A DNA stretch of 64,000 nucleotides, from assembly GCA_024500155.1 (NCBI GenBank), contig CM044865.1:34613501-34677500 (forward strand). The letters are read 5' to 3'. Below the pieces are notes generated by a model. The model made no database searches and had not been told where the DNA came from. It saw nothing but the letters and a program-made list of their open reading frames with translations. Within the stretch, counting starts at the first letter, position 1. Every line of letters starts with the position of its first letter. Position numbers and translations under genes: made by a program. Positions 31,431 to 43,725 of the stretch are shown one piece after another. Source of the DNA: Chenopodium formosanum (lineage: Eukaryota; Streptophyta; Magnoliopsida; Caryophyllales; Amaranthaceae).

Positions 31431-32304
31431 TGTCAGTTAAGCAATGCTCGTCATCTTGGGTTAAAGAAGAACACGTGAAATAAGGAGAATGGGAAATATT
31501 ATTATACTCTGAGATCATTACATCAAAGAGTGATATGTCCTCAGGGACTGGATCACTAACTATCCTAGGAGAAGAAATAGGAGGGGGAGGCGCTACTATT
31601 AAAGACTTAGAAGATTCTAGGGGGAAAGACTCTGACTCAGACTCTGACTCAGACGACTCTTCAAACATCGGTCCTTTCCCTGTCGTGATGGATATCTTCC
31701 TTCCTCTTGGAGTAGTCACCTTGATAGTTTTGCGCCACCCTTGTAGTGATCCTTCAGCTGGAGTGATTAGCTTCGAGGGATCGAAGCTTTCACTTTGTAG
31801 AAGTGTTTGAATGAGCGAGGAATTATCCTCTTTACAAGTTGGCTCATTCTTTTCTCGCCAAAACAGTAATCCCATGACGTTAAAGTCAAAGTATGGGGGT
31901 GCTTTCTCCTTGTAGACAGGAGTTGGGATTTCATCAGTGAAATAGCAATCCAAGAAAATCTCAAATCCTGGTTGTCTTATGTCGTTTACAACAAATGGCT
32001 CGGGAAATTCATGGCATGGATAGTCCTCTCCTTCTTTTATAAATTTACCATTAAGCGTAAGAGGGTACTGATCCATTGGGATTGCTTTATTTTGAATGCG
32101 AGCGTCTCTACGTGCTTTTGACTTTTCCTGGGCTCGCTTGAGATCTTTTCGAGTCCGTTCGAAACCAAGTCCGAAAGTGTAAGAAAGTTTTGCCATTCCT
32201 TTCTTCTTTCCTAGGGTCATCCCAGGAAAATGTCCTTGTTTCTTCAGCATGGCATTTACAATCAAGTTGGAATGGGGGTCATGGCAAAGAGGGGTCCTTT
32301 TCAT
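31366..32304 (-). pseudogene. gag-pol linker of element I with G-patch-like segment
   Basis: 312-codon frame between protease and RT. It has HFPGMTLGKKKGMAKLSYTF, a Gly/Lys pattern like the G-patch-type segment found in some Tat polyproteins, then a basic stretch (RKDLKRAQEKSKARRDAR), an acidic Ser/Glu repeat (SSESESESES) and an NNISHSPYF-type region leading toward the RT. It overlaps the neighbouring frames by 65-70 bp or less, consistent with frameshift breaks in one polyprotein. The function of this linker is not established. Confidence 0.6.
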
Positions 32305-33292
32305 CCTCTTGGATTAAGGAAACTTCTTCGTTAAAGCCCCATAAATCTTTAACATCCTCGTCGTGCTCCACATTAATGATCGGATTCTCTATAGATTTGA
32401 TCCTCATATGCGAAGCATTGATGGTAATTGGAATTCCCCCAACTATAGCTTTTACTTGTTGTTGGAGAGATGAAGGGACGGCCTTTAGATCATGAAGCCA
32501 AGGGCGTCCCAACAACAAGTTGAACGAAGCATTAATGTCTACTACTTGGAAAGTAGTAGCATGTTCTATTGCTCCGGCCATTACATTCAGGGTAATTTTG
32601 CTAAGAGCTTGACGACGAGTGTTGTCATAGGCCCTTATTCCTTGTGTAGACGGAGTTAAATCTTCGTCCCTTATTCCTAGCATCCTCGCAGTTCTAAGTG
32701 GACAGACGTTGATTGACGATCCATTGTCTACAAGAGTCATAGGAACATTCATCCTCTTGCAAACTACTGTAAGGTTTAATTCCTTGTAATATTTGCCGCC
32801 TTCTGGGGGTAAATCTTTGTCAGAAAAAGTGATCAAATTAATTGGACTAGGATGATCACTTGTGAGGAAGGTGGCTAATCCCTCAGGAGTAGTTTCAGAA
32901 TCTATCCCAATTTTGTCCAAGGCATTCATTACAGCCAACCTATAATCTTGAGATGTTGCCAGAAGTTTCCATACATTCATCTCAACTTTTGTCTTCTTAA
33001 ACTGCTTAACAATATTATTGTCTTCAATGATAGGTATGGGAATTTGTTGTGTGGTTGGCATAGGTTTTATTGAAACGGGAGGTTGCATTCTCCCGGATCT
33101 TGTGTGGACGTCTATCGATGAGTCTTCTTCAGCCCAAATGTCATCTGTGGTGTATGACACAGAAGGTGGAGGTCCTACTATGTCCTTTAGATAGACATCT
33201 TCTTCATCACTGTCCCAAACTCCATTAATGGTTGCATCTCCTTCTTGTTGAACTTGGACTAGTTTCTTTTCATCAATCATTTTCTGAACCAA
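32279..33292 (-). pseudogene. pol of element I: aspartic protease region
   Basis: Frame with VRSGRMQPPVS-like linker sequence (HTRSGRMQPPVSIKP), a conserved region (VEMNVWKLLATSQDYR, GLATFLTSDHPSPINLITF) and the protease itself: RMNVPMTLVDNGSSINV carries the catalytic Asp, with FNLLLGRPWLHDLKAVPSS as the flap/end motif. It is out of frame with gag because of the deletion near 33310-33335. Confidence 0.8.
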
Positions 33293-33315
33293 ATCCTTGA
33301 ATTTGAAACAGTCTT

Positions 33316-34923
33316 CTATAGTATGACCCCTGATTGATGATACTGACAGTAATATCTATCTGTTCTTTTCAACGATTCGAATGGTCTTGGTTCGAGAGGT
33401 TTGATCTCGCCACTCCCGAAGAGCATTTTGAACATTTGTGCATATGGGATCCCGATTAGAGTGTAAATTCTGTTACTCTTTTTGGGTTTTTTAGTGACTT
33501 GTAAAGGAAAATGTTTTGCCTCATAAGTCGTTCTCACTAGTGTGAATTCTCTTTTAGGTTTATCTTTCAGAAGTGGAACCTCGTCTTGTTTCTTTTGAGG
33601 TTCCTTTATAACCTTGAGAGCTTCACGTAGTAGATGCGATACCTCCATCATAGACAGTGTGAGCAATTGTATATCTTTCTTACTAGCCGGTTCTGGAAGG
33701 TTATCCTTGACATCGAAAAAAGTTTCCTCTTTCTTTTCTATGGAACGGATTTCTTTGACAGGTCTAATGAGAGATGAGGGGTCAACCTTGTTTTCCTCAT
33801 CAGAGATAGCCAGGGTATGAGCGAGAGGTGCATTGTCAATGCCTGGCTTCTTACTGGCAGGGGGTAATGGCAGCTTGTTATTGTCGATTAAGTCTTGGAT
33901 AACTTCTTTAAGCTTCCAACAGTTTTCGGTGAGATGGCCCGTACCTTGGTGATACTTGCAATGTGCATTGGGGTTCCAATTAGCCGACCTCTTCTCGACT
34001 GGTGGGTCCCCAAATGGTCCAATAGGAGTTATAAGACCTTTTGCATTTAATCGATCAAATGCGGTGTCATAACTCATGCCAATAGGGGTAAAGTTCCTCC
34101 TAAATGGTTTCTTCTGTCATTGATTGTTCATAGCAAGAACTTCTCCTAAATTAAAAGTGCTAACGTTGTTTGAGTGGGTGGTTTTGGAAGAAGAAGGATT
34201 GTCGTTCTTCTTTTCTTTCCAGCCACTGTTGGAGTTATTGTTGGCAGCTTTTATCTTAGCCAAGTCGTCTTCAATGTTGATTCCAATATCATAGACGGCC
34301 TTGAAGGTGTGAAGATTATTTTGATACTTGAGATGCTTGGAATATTTTTCTTGAAGATTTTTCATGAACAGTCTCACAAACTCTTTTTCACTTGGCACCT
34401 CAATCATCTTGGCTGAGGTTTCCCTCCATTTGTTAAAGAAAGAGGTGAAGCCTTCATTCTCTTTCTGCTTGAGGATTTATAGTTCCCTATGGTCAGTCTC
34501 GACTTGAATGTTGCACTTGTACCTATCAACGAAAGCGTTTGCTATGGACTCCCAGGTAGAAGATTTTTCTTTCTCGAGAGAAAAGAACCATTGTTGGCAA
34601 ACGGTCTCGAGAGATAGTGAGAATAAAGAGGGGAAAACTTTCTTATCGATACCCTTAATACTCATTATTGTTTCGAATGCTCTGAATTTTGGGATGTCGT
34701 TGGCATTGAACTTCTGCGGAAGAAGATCTTTGTCCACCGAGACCCCTTGTGATGTAAGCCCTTGAAACTTGTAGTCGCTAGACAGCTTGCTTAGACTTTC
34801 TTGCATGAGGTCCATCTGTTGTTGCTTCATGGGATCATCGATCTTGAGCGCAAGAAGCTTCAGTGTCTCAGTCACGGTAACCAGTTGGTTCCTAAGATCA
34901 TTGACTTCTTCTTGTGTTGCCAT
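33316..34923 (-). pseudogene. gag of element I
   Basis: Starts at ATG 34923 (MATQEEVNDLRNQL) with a coiled-coil-like lead, then Retrotrans_gag (DIPKFRAFETIMSIKGID, CQQWFFSLEKEKSSTW, FVDRYKCNIQ, FFNKWRETSAKMIEV). Two CX2H-type knuckles follow: CKYHQGTGHLTENC in 33316-34077 and a second, CQYHQSG, at the 3' end. Stops near 34475 and 34115 break the frame. The second knuckle is destroyed by loss of one G in a run of Gs (about 33328-33332); element C still has five Gs there. Confidence 0.8.
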
Positions 34924-36540
34924 TATAGTCTTAGCTTTCCTCTTACGAGCTATGGGTTTGTCGAAGAGTTGGACTTGTACGAAAAGGTTGTCTTTGATTA
35001 ACCGTCCTTCCTTTCTTGACCACGCGCTGTAAATTAAACCATTTTACGTTTTAATTACTTGACTCGAATCGACTTGACTTTACGGTTTATTTTAAGGAGG
35101 AAAGAAGAAAAAAATTAAAAAATGGGTGCATATTTTTGACAAAAATAATGTACATATTTTTATTGGAGGATTAATATCCGACTTACCCCCCTAAAAAAAT
35201 GACGGAAAAAACGTGCACGCAAGACACTCTTAAACATGGTCAAAGTATGTGTATTGGTGTGTGCGTTGAGTGTAAGTGACATGCTCGGACTCTTGTGTAA
35301 GACCATGGGACTTAGTGCCTAAACTCGATTAACGACTCAAACAGGTACTATCGACAGCAAAACTTAATCGAATTAATTAACAAACTGATTAATTAGACAC
35401 TAGGTGACGACTCGACCAATAATCCGAACTGTCGGCCAAGCGACAGATCTGGCTTCACACTGCGCAGCTTGGCGCCAGACGACAGAGTTGTCGTCAGGCG
35501 CCACACCCCATAGTGTGGCGCTACAGCTCAGACCTTGGCGCCAATATTGGAGCTTCGATCTGGGACTGTTTTCGGTGTTATTAATCAATTGGGGTATGCC
35601 TAAAGTCGTACTAGGTCAATTCCGATTAAAATATTAGACTTTATTTACTTAAATTAATTAATTAATTAATTAGGCAAAGTTTTTTAAGTCATTAATTTAT
35701 TTAATCTCAACACAAGTCAAACAAACGGTTAAGAAAATTCATAATATATATGCACAACGAATAATGGACAATATAATGCAATGAGTTTGCAACCTAACCA
35801 TGGTTCTTGTTCTCTAAAGTTCGGGATATGGTTTAGTCAAAGAGGGTCCATGGTTAATTGTCCGGATGCACCACGCGGAAGCCTAACCGTGAAGGGTTGG
35901 CGCGAGTGGATGGGACACCGCGAGCTTTAGAACAAACTCACTTCCATGGTTTGGTGAATTCAACATCCCGGATGTACCCTTTGTTTCACGGAGCATTCAA
36001 TCGGGTAGATGGAGCATGAATTCCTAGAGGGTTATGTCCATATGTAGAACACATATGGGTTTCTGAAAAGTGAGAAAAAATTCAATCAGGAAGTAGGATC
36101 GAGCAAACAATACAAAAAAAACCGGTTAAAATTAGAATGCATATTTCTGGCTCGGTATTGGAGGAAATTGGCGCCACCTTTTAAATGTAGCGCCTGGCGC
36201 CAATGCTGGCGTCTGGCGCTACGACTAAAATGCTGGCCCCAAGCTCTGGCCCCTGACGCTACTTCCCACATGCCTCAGCAGCTTTCTGTGCTCGATAAAA
36301 TTTTCCAGTTTCGCGCGGTGTTATTTCGGTCCTAGTTGTGAAAGATATTTCTCAAATTTCCTACGTGTAAAATCCTATGTTTTAAACTCATTACGGATGG
36401 TCTTTCCAATGAGATCTTTTTATGCATATGACAATAATGTTAATCAAAATTACGCACATGAAGTACTTAGAACATTTCGAGTCTCATCCACTCATTCTAA
36501 ATCATTGCCGAAACAAATTCAGGAATTCAAATAGAAATCC
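34924..36540 (-). other. Long leader of element I
   Basis: About 1.6 kb between PBS and gag without a credible gene. It carries two GGCGCC-type clusters (about 35460-35545 and 36165-36250), an AT-rich TTAATTAATTAATTAA stretch near 35650-35670, and a minus-strand purine run near 35185 (complement of TTACCCCCCTAAAAAAA) next to ATCCGACT, which also occurs near 25530. Long leaders are usual in Tat/Ogre elements. Confidence 0.55.
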
Positions 36541-36558
36541 TCCCTAGTGGAGTCGCCA
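36541..36558 (-). other. Primer-binding site of element I
   Basis: Reads TGGCGACTCCACTAGGGA on the minus strand, 5 bp inside LTR-B. It matches the tRNA-Arg-type site that I know from plant Tat/Ogre elements. The tRNA assignment is from memory. Confidence 0.75.
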
Positions 36559-36563
36559 AAAAC

Positions 36564-37191
36564 TGTGGGGAATAAATTTCAAGCGTTAATCCCCTAGCTT
36601 GAACCCCACTGTGATCATACACTAAAGTACGGTGGCGTCCAAAAGGGAAGAAGATAGAGCAAAAGAGTCGCCAACAAGTTTTTTTTTAGGAACTTGTAAA
36701 AAGTTCACAGGGTGAAGGTTACACCCCTTAACGATCCAAGAGATCGTCAACTCCATAAGGTCTAGAAACAAATAAGGGTTCGGGGATGAAGGTACAAATC
36801 CAACCTAAAAGAGATTGAACTTGCCTTAATAATAGGCCTCTACTTTATTCTGATCGTATTCATGTGCGCTTTCTGACTAACATGCAATCAATAGGATTAA
36901 CCCTAAACCTGTTTATCTATGTTGGTTGAATATTAATGCACAAATAAAACTATTATTGGCGATCACTTGAAATATAATCAAATTAACCCTAAACAAGATT
37001 ATTAAATATCTTATTAAGCGTGATTACAAGTACAAATTCCCTTTAAACATGCATAAAAGGTGTGATCAAGCAATAAAAAATAAATATCAAGCAACATAAT
37101 AAATAATCATGAATAATAATTATAATAGTCATAATAATAATAAAAAAAATCATAATAATAACAATAATAATCAATGAATATAATCATGATC

Positions 37192-37256
<65 letters not shown>

Positions 37257-38691
37257 CATGTTCATGTTAATATTAAAGCATAATAATAGCAAGATCCTAC
37301 GCATGATACTAACAAGATTAATAACAAACCCTAGCATGTCACTAAGCAATAAAAATCAAATCTTTAACCCTAACATGATACTAACATGAATAAATATTAG
37401 AAAGAACATAGGAAGCATCGTAAAAATCACATTTAACATATTTGATATTATAACCTTTTTCCTAAACATGATACTAGGAATATCATAATAACAATATAAA
37501 CATGATTTCTACATCATAATATCAATTAAAACCATTAAATTACTTACTTTGATGCCTCGTACCTCTTTCTAATAACAAAATACACACGTTAGTAACTTTA
37601 AGGAAAATAATAAATAAAACAATTAAATTAAATAATTGAAAGAGAGATTTGGGACCAAACCCTCAGAAATTAAACCTTTCACGCCTAGGGCGAAGGCAAC
37701 TTCGAATATGGCTAGGTGTTTCTAGATCTTGTGAATACGGAATTTTGTATGAAAAAAGAAAATTTTAGAAAAAGAAAGAGAAAGATGGTGAATGATTAGG
37801 GAAATCTTAAGGAGAATTAGCGAATGAAAAGTGATTGTTGATGAGAATTGGTGAATGATTAAGAGAGAATTAGAGAATTAATGATTGCGAATGAAAACTG
37901 ATTGTAGGTGAGAATTGGTGAGAATTGATGAATGAAAACGGAGTTTTTAATACGCTATTTATAGAGAAAATCAGCCTAAAAGATAAATTAACAAAACAGA
38001 GTCTAACGCACAAAAAACCGAGCTGGCGCCAACCCTTGCTAATTGGCGCCAGGCGCCAATGGCTAGCACCAGGCATCAATGGCTAGCGCCAGGCGCCAAT
38101 GCCTTGAGCCAGGCGCCTGGCCTGTTTTCAACTTGTTTTTGAAAATCAGATAAGTTTTCCGTACTGGAGGATAAAATCGTATATTTTCCTCAAAAATGCT
38201 TTTTGATTTTAATTAAAACTCTGAAAAGTCAACAAAAGTCAATTTATCAATGCTAATTGAATTAGGAATGAAAAGAACCTTCTAGAATAATCTAGAATAC
38301 TAAAACCATTCCTAATTGCATTAGGTATGATAAATCATATTAGGCCCTCCCCTAGATCATTGGGCCGCATATAAGGCTCAAACCGGGCCCAGTTTAGTAA
38401 ATTGGCCATAACTTCCTCAATATTCATCGGAATTGGTCTTATAATATATCGTTCGAAAGGTCTTGTCAAGCCCCATCCAACTACACTATTATTGGACCCA
38501 TATCATGGACCAACCAAACTGGATTGGCTGTTTTCTTAAAATAAGTTTTCTAAAATAGAGAGAACAGAAAAGAAATTAAAACTATCCGCAACACTAGACT
38601 TTCCACACTTTCGCTTCATTCGATTATGATTCGACATGATAGGTACTCATCACTGGGTTTGGTTTTGAGGAAACACAAATGGGTGTCTACA
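36564..38691 (-). repeat. LTR-B, 5' LTR of element I
   Basis: 2128 bp, partner of LTR-A. Differences by eye are scattered substitutions, an expanded AAT microsatellite at about 37192-37256 (short in LTR-A), and a differently arranged GGCGCC cluster at about 38020-38125. TATA box on the minus strand at 37955-37964. Followed by the TSD copy AGTGG at 38692-38696. Confidence 0.9.
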
Positions 38692-38696
38692 AGTGG

Positions 38697-40248
38697 TGAA
38701 TGCTTTAGAGTAGATGTTCTTAATACTGTGTTTAATGAATTTTCTCGCTCCCAATTGCATGCTACTAATGATCCTCTCGAAAGTGTGTTGTTGAATGAAT
38801 CCAAGATAGGTACTCACAAAGAAGACATACAATTCTATGAGGATTTTCTTGAGGAAAGCAAGAAGGAGTGCAAGGATGCGAGCATGGAAGAGGAGGCTCC
38901 TTGCATTCATAACCTCTTTCAAGTTGAAGAAAGAGAAGAGAGCCCCAATGGTAAGGGAGCACCAAAGGTAGACTTGAAACCTCTACCTTTTGGCTTGAGG
39001 TATGCATTTCTTGGTTCCGATGAGTCTTTCCCCGTGATTGTCAATTCTAACCTAACGGAGGAGCAAACCTCCCTCTGATCAATGTTTTGAGAAAACACAA
39101 GAAAGCTTTGGGTTATACCATTGACGATATCAAAGGTATAAGTCCATCTTTATGCATGCACAAAATTAATCTAGAGGGAGACGCCAAACCCGTTAGACAA
39201 AGGCAAAGAAAGCTTAACCCTTCCATGCAAGAGGTTGTGCGGAAGGAAGTGGCTAAGCTTCTTAATGCGGTAATTATTTACCCAATTGCTCTTAGTGATT
39301 GGGTATCTCCCGTACAAGTTATGCCTAAGAAAGGGGGGCATGACGGTAGTGAAAAATGATCATGATCAACTAGTGCCTACTAGGCTAGTTACCGGTTGGC
39401 GCATGTGTATTGACTATAGCCAACTTAACATAAGTACATGCAAATATCATTTTCCACTACTGTTCATTGATCAAATGTTGGAAAGGCTTACAAAGCATTC
39501 CTTCTATTGTTTCCTTGATGATTACTCGGGATTTTTCCAAATCCCGATTGACCCCTACGGTACTTATACGTATTGTAGGATGCCTTTCGGGCTTTGTAAT
39601 GCCCCCGCAACATTCCAACGTTGCATGATGTCAATTTTTAGTGATATGATTGAGGATGAGATAGAAGTCTTCATGGATGACTTCTCCATTGGAGGAGCCA
39701 CCTATGAAGATTGTCTATCAAATTTATCTCGTTGCTTAGAAAGATGCGAGAGAGCCAACCTCGTGTTGAATTTGGAAAAGTGTCACTTTATGGTGGAAAG
39801 TGGAATTGTTCTTGGGCACAAAATTTCCCATGCCGGCATTGAGGTAGATAGAGCCAAGGTGGAGGTCATTGAGAAACTTCCTCCTCCCACCAATGTGAGG
39901 GAAGTGAGGTCTTTTCTCGGCCATGCCGGGTTCTATCGGTGCTTTATTAAAAAATTTACTTTGATTGCTAAGCCTCTCACATCCCTATTGCAACAAGATA
40001 AAGAGTTTGTGTTTGATGATGCTTGTCAAGAGTCTTTTTGTAGGTTGCAAGAAGCACTTTACACGACTCCTATTGTCCAAGGTCCGGATTGGTCTCTTCC
40101 ATTTGAACTCATGTGCGATGCAAGCGACGAGGCTATTGGATCGGCTCTTGGGCAACAAAAGGATGGGAAACTACATGTCATACACTATTTGTCTTAAACT
40201 TTCAATGATGCCCAAAGAAACTATACAACCATGAGAAGGAGTTCTTAG
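38697..40248 (+). pseudogene. Athila RT and start of RNase H (element E, continued)
   Basis: Continuation of the Athila frame after element I. Protease-RT linker (KPLPFGLRYAFLGSDESFPVIV), then RT: HKKALGYTIDDIKGISPSLC, a frameshift near 39350, TGWRMCIDYSQLNIST, motif A FLDDYSGFFQIPI, motif B RMPFGLCNAPATFQRCM, catalytic EVFMDDFS, LEKCHFMVESGIVLGHK, and the RNase H start LPFELMCDASDEAIGSALGQ. About 12 residues normally found between motifs A and B are missing near 39552. The frame ends where element C inserted. Confidence 0.85.
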
Positions 40249-42127
40249 TGTAGGGAATATTTCAAGCGTTATCCCTAGCTTGAACCCCATTGTGGTCATA
40301 CACTAAAGTACGGTGGTGTCCGAAGGGAAAGAAGATAGAGCAAAAGAGTCGCCAACAAGTTTTTTTAGGAACTTGTAAACCGTTCACGAGGTGAAGGTTA
40401 CACCCCTTAACGATCCAAGAGATTGTCAACCCCATAAGGTCTTGAACCAAAAAGGGTTCGGGGATGAAGGTACAAATCCAACCTAAAAGAGATTGAACCT
40501 GCCCTAATAATAGGCCTCTACTTTATTCAGATCGTATTCATGTGCGTTGTTTGATTAACATGCAATCATTAGGATTAACCCTAAACCTGTTTAATCTATG
40601 TTGGTTGAACATTAATGCACAAATAAATCTATTATTGGCGATCACTTGAATTATAATCATATTAACCCTAAACAAGATTATTAATTATCTTATTAAGCAT
40701 GATTACAAGTACAAATTCCCTTTAAACATGCATAAAAGGCGTGATCAAGCAATAACAATAAATAAGCATCAAGCAACATAGTAATAATCATGACAATAAT
40801 AATATTAATCATGATCATAATTAAAATAATCATGTTAAACTATAATATTAATAGCAAGATCCTAGGCATGATACTAACCAGATTAATAACAAACCCTAGC
40901 ATGTCACTAAACAATAAAAATCATATATTTAGCCCTAACATAATACTAACAATCATAAATATTAGGAAGAACATAAAAGGCATCATAACAATCATACTTA
41001 ATATAAAAGTTACCCTAGACATGATACTAGGAATATCATAATAACAACCTAAGCATGATTTCTACATAATATCAATTAAACCATTAAAGTACTTACTTGA
41101 ATGCCTCGTACCTCTTTCTAATAACAAAATACAAACGTTAGTAACTTCAAGGAAAATAAGAAACAATAATTAAATTAAATAATTGAAAGGGAGATTTGGG
41201 ACCAAACCCTCATAAATTAAACCTTTCACGTCTAGGGAGAAGGCAACTTCAAATATGGCTAGGTGTATCTAAATCTAATGAATGCGGAATTTTTATATTT
41301 AAGAGAAGGCTAGTTTAGAAAAGAGAGAGGGAGAGAGAGTAATCAAGAAAATCTTGATGAGAGGTTGTGAATGAAAACAGGTTTTTAGGAAGCTATATAT
41401 AGAGAAAATCAGCAAAAAAGATAAAACATCAAAAATAGAGTTCTGACGCAAAAAACCAGATAAGCGCAAAACACTGACGTTAGCACCAGGCGCTAACGCT
41501 AGCGCCAGGCGCCAAGCGTTGCGTCAGGCGCTACAGCTGGCGTTTGGCGCTGACTAAGAAATTGACGTGTTTTCTTAAAACCAGATAGAAATTGCCGTAT
41601 AGGAGGATAAAATCGTATTTTCCTCAAAAACGTTCTTTTATTCTGATTCAAAACTCTAAAAAGTCAACAAAAGTCAATTTATCAATGCTAATTAAATTAG
41701 GAATGATAAGAACCTTCTAGTAGAATCTAAAAGACTAAAACTATTCCTAATTGCATTAGGGATGATAAATTCGTATTAAGCCCTCCTCTAGATCATTGGG
41801 CCGCATATAAGGCTCAAACCGAGCCCAGTTTGGTAATTTGGCAATAACTTCCTCAATATTCATCGGAATTGGGCTTATAATATATCGTTGAAAAGCTCTT
41901 TTCAAGCCCCATCCAACTACACTACTATTGGACCCATATCATAGACCAACCAAATTGGATTGGCTGTTTTCTTAAAATAGGTTTTCAAAAACAGAGAGAA
42001 GAGAAAAGAAATTAAAACTTTCCGCAACACTAAACTTTCCACACTTTCACTTCATTCGATTATGATTCGACGTGAAAAGTACTCATCATTGGGTTTGGTT
42101 TTGGGGAGACACAAATGGGTGTCTACA
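40249..42127 (-). repeat. LTR-C, 3' LTR of element C
   Basis: 1879 bp, clearly related to LTR-A and LTR-B but more divergent, with shorter AAT-rich tracts. TATA box on the minus strand at 41393-41402, and a GGCGCC/GGCGCT cluster at about 41455-41560. Ends at the shared TGTAGACACCC terminus at 42127. Confidence 0.9.
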
Positions 42128-43725
42128 GAAGCCCCCACTTTGACTGAGTTTGGAGAAACGCGAGTTTCGAAAAGAAAAGTCAAAGTATCGATAGGGACGA
42201 AGAATGATTCAGAACGTTCTGCGATCCTAAATCATTCTTGCAACGCGAATACCTGCAAACTAGCGTTAGTTAAACAGATAAAAGAGTTAAGAAATGCGTA
42301 TCTCGCACCGTCGAGCACACGTCTCTGAAAGTAACCGATTTGCTGTTGTATTACTGTTTTGATGACCTTCTGCCAAGAGAATGCCATCCTGTTTGAAAAC
42401 TGCTACGCTTGTAACTGCCTTCAATTTCCTCGATAATATTCCATAAACCAGGGAACACTATCGAAGATTGATTCGCTTGAAACAATCCACTTCTGCTTTG
42501 TGACCATCTTCCACGTCTAAGGGAACATGATCGAAGACAACTTTGCTTGAAATCACCTTCAGTTGTTTTTGACAACTTTCCACAATATAGGGAACGCTGC
42601 CAAAGATATCCTCGCTTCAAGCTATCCTCATTAGTTGCGATAATTTTCCAAAGGAAATTACCGAAGATCTCCGCTTGTCGATCTTTAAAAGTTCGCTTGA
42701 ACTTTGCTTCCGCTATGCCTGTACGTCGGCGCTTTTACTGCTTTTGAACCTGTTTGTCGGTGCCTTTTTCTGAATGAATGAACCAGTATGTCGGTGCCTT
42801 TTGCGATGAGCTAATGCTTAGGCGCTTTAAGCCAAGTGAGACGATCTTTCATCAGGTCGATCACTTTATGCAATCAAGTCGATTACTAAAAATCGTGACA
42901 AATTGCTTAGAGGGGCTAACTGGCGTACCAAAGAGCCCAAAATATATTGCAAAAGGTTAGAACCACCGTACTAAGTGGCTAGACATCCTGGCGCCGCTGA
43001 AATAACATCAGCGCCAATAAACCGGCTATAGCGCAAGGCGCTAAAGCCTATCTGCTGACACCAAGGTCTGCCGCTTGGCACTAGAGTCGGGTTTTTTTTA
43101 AATACCCTTCTCTTCTTCATTTTCGTTGTTGCTCGTCGCATTTCTTGCTCGAAAATTTCCAGAACTTCATTTGAGTCGTTCTTGCTCGTTTCTCAACCAA
43201 ATTCGCTCAAATTTGTTGCAAATCAAAGCTTATTCCATCCATTTTCCCGATCTATGTAAGTTTTCTTCAAACTCACACCATTTTTAATGAATTTTTCATG
43301 TATATATTCCCAAATTTCTTGAAAATTTGAAACTTTGAATGATTAATTCTCTTCGTTTGTCAAATTTTATGCAATGAATTTGCTTGATTATGTTTATATA
43401 TTGCCTTAGGAGTAATTTGAGACTTTTTTGACTCAATTTGGTGAAGAAATGAACAAATTACCATTGTTGAACCTCTTAAGGTCGGGAATACAATGTGGCT
43501 TGTTCTTGATGTTTTTGCTAGCAATTCTTGTCCAATTTGTTACAATAATTACTATAGTATTGCAAGAAATTGTTTGATTGCTTTAAAAATGCCGTTATGC
43601 TCAATTTAAATTTGTGCTCTGTTTTAGTACTACGTACTCTGTTTTTTGCGAACATAGTATCATGCGACTAGGCGAACCTTAGATACTATAGAACCTTAAC
43701 TTATGAAAATTTTGCACAATGTAGC
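42128..43725 (+). promoter_or_regulatory. 3' region of element C and PMD gene promoter
   Basis: PPT at 42128-42149, degenerate 69-bp repeats at about 42350-42670, ~30-bp repeats at 42718-42832, a GCGCC cluster at about 42990-43090, a TATA-like TTAAATAC near 43098-43105, and a leader intron from GTAAGT at 43257 to the AG at 43723-43724. Same order as 21400-23008 in element I. The ORF-like stretches here are not conserved and are probably shadows. Confidence 0.6.

Larger units (their letters stand above)
19333..38691 (-). mobile_element. Element I: complete 19.4-kb Tat/Ogre-type retrotransposon with two antisense genes
   Basis: Minus-strand Ty3/Gypsy element with both LTRs (LTR-A 19333-21399 at the 3' end, LTR-B 36564-38691 at the 5' end), a PBS complementary to a tRNA-Arg-like 3' end, a PPT beside LTR-A, and a 5-bp TSD. 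Order on the minus strand: long leader, gag, protease, G-patch-like region, RT, RNase H, second (archaeal-like) RNase H, integrase. On the opposite strand lie a DUF7745-like gene and a plant mobile domain gene. The second RNase H and antisense genes place it in the Tat lineage. Stops and frameshifts in gag and pol make it non-autonomous now. Confidence 0.9.
6660..40248 (+). mobile_element. Element E: Athila-type Gypsy element, host of nested insertions
   Basis: A plus-strand Athila-type element read in pieces: LTR 6660-7603 and 15201-15729, LTR-tail repeat 16387-16447, tRNA-Asp PBS 16451-16468, gag and protease 16833-19332, then protease-RT linker, RT and the start of RNase H at 38697-40248. 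The pieces join cleanly once elements D and I are removed with their 5-bp TSDs. The frame reaches RNase H (NDAQRNYTT) and is cut at 40249 by element C. The rest, including the 3' LTR, must lie beyond the window. The element is dead. Confidence 0.8.

Noticed and set aside
35640..35680. TTAATTAATTAATTAA stretch as a telomere- or MITE-like repeat
   Set aside because: Short AT-rich simple sequence within the element I leader, without inverted termini or a TSD.
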